Shown piece after piece: positions 4,720-5,404 of a stretch of DNA of 5,404 bases. The notes beneath the pieces were generated by a model. The model saw nothing but the letters and a program-made list of their open reading frames with translations, made no database searches and was not told the DNA's origin. Made by a program: the position numbers and the translations under genes. Every line of letters begins with the position of its first letter. Positions within the stretch are counted from its first letter, which is position 1. Source of the stretch: CAYGWP01 sp964353455. Its GTDB lineage: Bacteria; Planctomycetota; Phycisphaerae; FEN-1346. Location of the stretch: the NCBI GenBank assembly GCA_964353455.1, contig CAYGWP010000142.1, positions 1-5,404 on the forward strand. Reading direction: 5' to 3'.

Positions 4720-5404
4720 ATGGCAAACACGAAGGTCGTGCCCCAGGCGAAGCGCCTGGAATGGTGGCAGCAGGCCCGGTTCGGCATGTTCATCCACTGG
4801 GGCCTCTACAGCCAACTCGGCCGCCACGAGTGGGTGATGAACCGCGAGCGGATCCCCCTGGCGGAGTACGAAAAACTCGCCGACTCCTGGCATCCCAAGC
4901 CGCGCCCCGCCCGCGAGTGGGCCGCACTCGCCAAAGAGGCGGGCATGAAGTACATGGTCATGACCACCAAGCACCACGAGGGCTTCTGCCTCTGGGACAC
5001 CCGCCAGACCGACTACAACGCCGTCCTCCGCGGTCCGCAGCGAGACCTGGTGCGCGAGTACGCCGAGGCCTGCCGCGAGGCGGGCCTCCGGATCGGCTTC
5101 TACTACAGCCTCATGGACTGGCATCACCCGGACGGCGCGCGGTGCGCCGCCGGCGAAAAGGCCCGCCGCAGGTTCTGCGACTTCACCCAGGGCTGCGTCC
5201 GGGAACTCATGTCGAATTATGGTAAGATCGACATCCTTTGGTACGATGTCTCGTGGCCGCTGCGCGGCGCCGACAAGTGGGAAAGCGCCAGGATGAACGC
5301 CATGGCCCGCGCCCTCCAGCCGCACATACTCATCAACAACCGGTCGCAACTCGATGAGGATTTCGGCACCCCCGAAGAGCACATCAAGGCCGCCGAGTCC
5401 GGCC
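4720..5404 (+). CDS. GH29 alpha-L-fucosidase, N-terminal part (runs off right edge)
   Basis: An open frame of 228 complete codons starts at ATG 4720, with GGAGGT (4708-4713) 6 nt upstream, and continues past the window end. The protein opens directly into the GH29 catalytic barrel without a signal peptide. Landmarks are WWQQARFGMFIHWGLYS (15-31), where H26 is a conserved substrate-binding residue; MTTKHHEGFCLWDT (81-94) with H85-H86; a GFYYSLMDWHHPD strand; and DILWYDVSWP (172ff.) with D176 in the place of the catalytic nucleophile of retaining GH29 enzymes. Glu replaces the more usual Asp in HHDGF. The C-terminal half, including any acid/base residue or beta-sandwich domain, is outside the window. 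The enzyme should release terminal alpha-L-fucose. As a probable cytoplasmic enzyme beside GH130 it would act on imported oligosaccharides. Family is clear; linkage preference and completeness are unknown. Confidence 0.92.
   Translation, partial: MANTKVVPQAKRLEWWQQARFGMFIHWGLYSQLGRHEWVMNRERIPLAEYEKLADSWHPKPRPAREWAALAKEAGMKYMVMTTKHHEGFCLWDTRQTDYNAVLRGPQRDLVREYAEACREAGLRIGFYYSLMDWHHPDGARCAAGEKARRRFCDFTQGCVRELMSNYGKIDILWYDVSWPLRGADKWESARMNAMARALQPHILINNRSQLDEDFGTPEEHIKAAESG

Noticed and set aside
3591..5382. Long minus-strand frames opposite the GH130 and GH29 genes
   Set aside because: They are mirror frames of two clearly identified enzymes, with no SD or domain signature.
1..5404. CRISPR array, tRNA or rRNA genes, phage defence genes
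   Set aside because: No regularly spaced repeat series, tRNA-like cloverleaf, rRNA sequence or defence-related domain was seen on either strand.

Overview
The window is high-GC bacterial DNA, mostly C or G at third codon positions, with well-formed Shine-Dalgarno (SD) sites. The gene mix is an ISNCY-like transposase end, a PepSY-protein/two-component module, and a GH130-GH29 sugar-degradation pair. This fits an environmental, polysaccharide-degrading bacterium, perhaps a planctomycete or another glycoside-hydrolase-rich lineage. That placement is an inference from gene style and is not proven.

Layout, left to right. (1) Bases 1-68 on the minus strand are the first 22 codons of a transposase that continues off the left edge. 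Two 19-bp near-identical direct repeats (92-134) lie just upstream of it and look like the end of an insertion sequence. (2) Bases 171-649 hold no gene I can support. They do hold several GC-rich stems, a convincing rho-independent terminator on the plus strand (446-492), and a UUCG-capped hairpin (589-616) just before the next gene. (3) Bases 650-3594 form a plus-strand regulatory module: a secreted PepSY-like protein (650-1234), an OmpR/PhoB-type response regulator (1400-2074), and a QseC/CusS-type membrane histidine kinase (2071-3594). The regulator and kinase overlap by 4 bp. The 165-bp gap between the PepSY gene and the regulator gene is filled by two large predicted RNA stem-loops. (4) Bases 3738-5404 begin a carbohydrate module: a GH130 mannoside phosphorylase/hydrolase (3738-4676), then the N-terminal 228 codons of a GH29 alpha-L-fucosidase, cut by the right edge.

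How the genes may work together. The PepSY protein is exported and is probably a periplasmic partner or target of the kinase-regulator pair, as in other PepSY/two-component clusters. The GH130 and GH29 enzymes lack signal peptides. They are therefore probably cytoplasmic and act on imported short oligosaccharides containing beta-mannosyl and alpha-fucosyl units. The two modules are separated by a hairpin and a fresh strong SD, so they need not share a promoter.

No clearly new system is visible. The most unusual feature is that all three main gaps within and before the gene modules, and the small GH130-GH29 gap, carry a strong predicted hairpin. Three of these are capped by classic stable tetraloops (UUCG, GNRA, CUUG), and one gap has mutually exclusive pairings.
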